From Rhizomys pruinosus (taxonomy: Eukaryota; Chordata; Mammalia; Rodentia; Spalacidae): a stretch of 64,000 bases of DNA. The position numbers and the translations under genes are program-made. The notes below the pieces were generated by a model that saw only the letters and a list, made by a program, of their open reading frames with translations, was not told the DNA's origin and ran no database searches. Shown one piece after another: positions 63,346 to 64,000 of the stretch (positions within the stretch are counted from its first letter, which is position 1; every line of letters begins with the position of its first letter). Location: the NCBI GenBank assembly GCA_009823505.1, contig VZQC01005555.1, positions 779,528 to 843,527 on the forward strand, read 5' to 3'.

Positions 63346-64000
63346 GAGTGTTTTGTGACTACAATTTCATCTTTTCCCACTAAGAGCTTTGTAAAATGTA
63401 TTTACCATTCCATTTTATTACTCCATCTAAAAGCTCTTTTCAATTACAGAATGATAATGGATTTCACTGCCACTAAACTTTCAACACCATTTACACTAAA
63501 TATTTTAACCTTTCCTGGGCATTGTGATGCCTTTTTGACTATAGGGTAAATTCCTCTAGGGTCTGAATATTCTGTTCAGGCTTGTTTTGTTTGGACTAGT
63601 ATTACATTTTAAATTTTCCTTAGAAGTTTTCTATTTTGTCTGGTAGTTTCTTCTAAATCTTTTTTGTTCTGATGATCCTTGGAAATACACTGTGCCATTC
63701 TCTCTACATCTTCTGAGGATCTTTGCTGGAATTTTGCATTAGTGCTGAATCTATAAATTGGTTTGAGAACAGGTATTTGTGCATTTTTCTCCTTTAGGAA
63801 TAAACATTCATGCTAGTTGTGGGCAGTATTGTGCACCTATATTTCCTCAAAGATTAATATTCTGGACAGGAAAACCTGTAAGGTCAATTACTTAATATCA
63901 AGGCTGAGGAACAGCTAAGCCAGGCAAGGAGCGCTCTGAAGGGGTTTGCAGTTGGAGAGAGCCACTTGAACGTCAGTAGAGCAGTAAACACAAATGATCC

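Larger units (their letters stand above)
61871..64000. other. Sequence upstream of LYRM2
   Basis: Repeats to 63052 and at 63250-63345; 63350-64000 is unique, AT-rich and shows no exon I recognise. In human the next gene beyond LYRM2 is MDN1; I find none of its coding sequence here. Confidence 0.7.

Overview
This window is nuclear genomic DNA from a muroid rodent. It is dense in tRNA-derived B2-type SINEs and 7SL-derived B1-type SINEs, with L1, solo-LTR and older repeats. The B1 and B2 consensus differs from what I know of mouse and rat, so another muroid lineage is likely; I cannot name the species. Two protein genes are supported. ANKRD6 (Diversin, plus strand) is missing its first coding exon(s), which lie left of the window. 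LYRM2 (minus strand) is complete. They are arranged tail to tail, as at human 6q15.

Layout. Positions 1-14381 are intron of ANKRD6, with a 41-bp minisatellite (6242-7038), a 3'-truncated L1 ORF2 (8063-9334) and an odd acid-rich exon-like block after an N (10288-10391). Fourteen ANKRD6 coding exons run from 14382 to 56614. Six of them are exactly 99 bp, phase 0, one ankyrin repeat each. Joined, they give 2061 bp (686 codons plus stop), equal to the human protein without its first ~40 residues. The 3'UTR probably ends near 58855 (ATTAAA at 58828). LYRM2 has three coding exons (61685-61729, 60992-61132, 60532-60612; 88 aa) and a CpG-rich promoter at about 61440-61870. From 61870 to the end is intergenic repeats and unique DNA with no gene I can recognise.

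Function. ANKRD6 is a cytoplasmic scaffold linking Dishevelled, Axin/conductin and casein kinase I epsilon. It restrains beta-catenin signalling and supports JNK/planar-polarity signalling. LYRM2 is a small mitochondrial LYR-motif protein. The genes are neighbours but nothing in the sequence ties their functions together.

Most of what is unusual is in the repeats. There is a composite SINE made of a B2 5' half joined to a B1, found three times at the same junction and once flanked as a unit by a target-site duplication. A young B2 subfamily carries a duplicated core. Three unrelated minisatellites all have a 41-bp period, one of them an expansion of the B-box region of a SINE. There is also a nested SINE pile-up, three solo LTRs with perfect 5-bp target duplications, and two B1 copies so indel-ridden that they look like unpolished assembly. 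No complete mobile-element ORF, CRISPR array, operon or microbial-type system is present.
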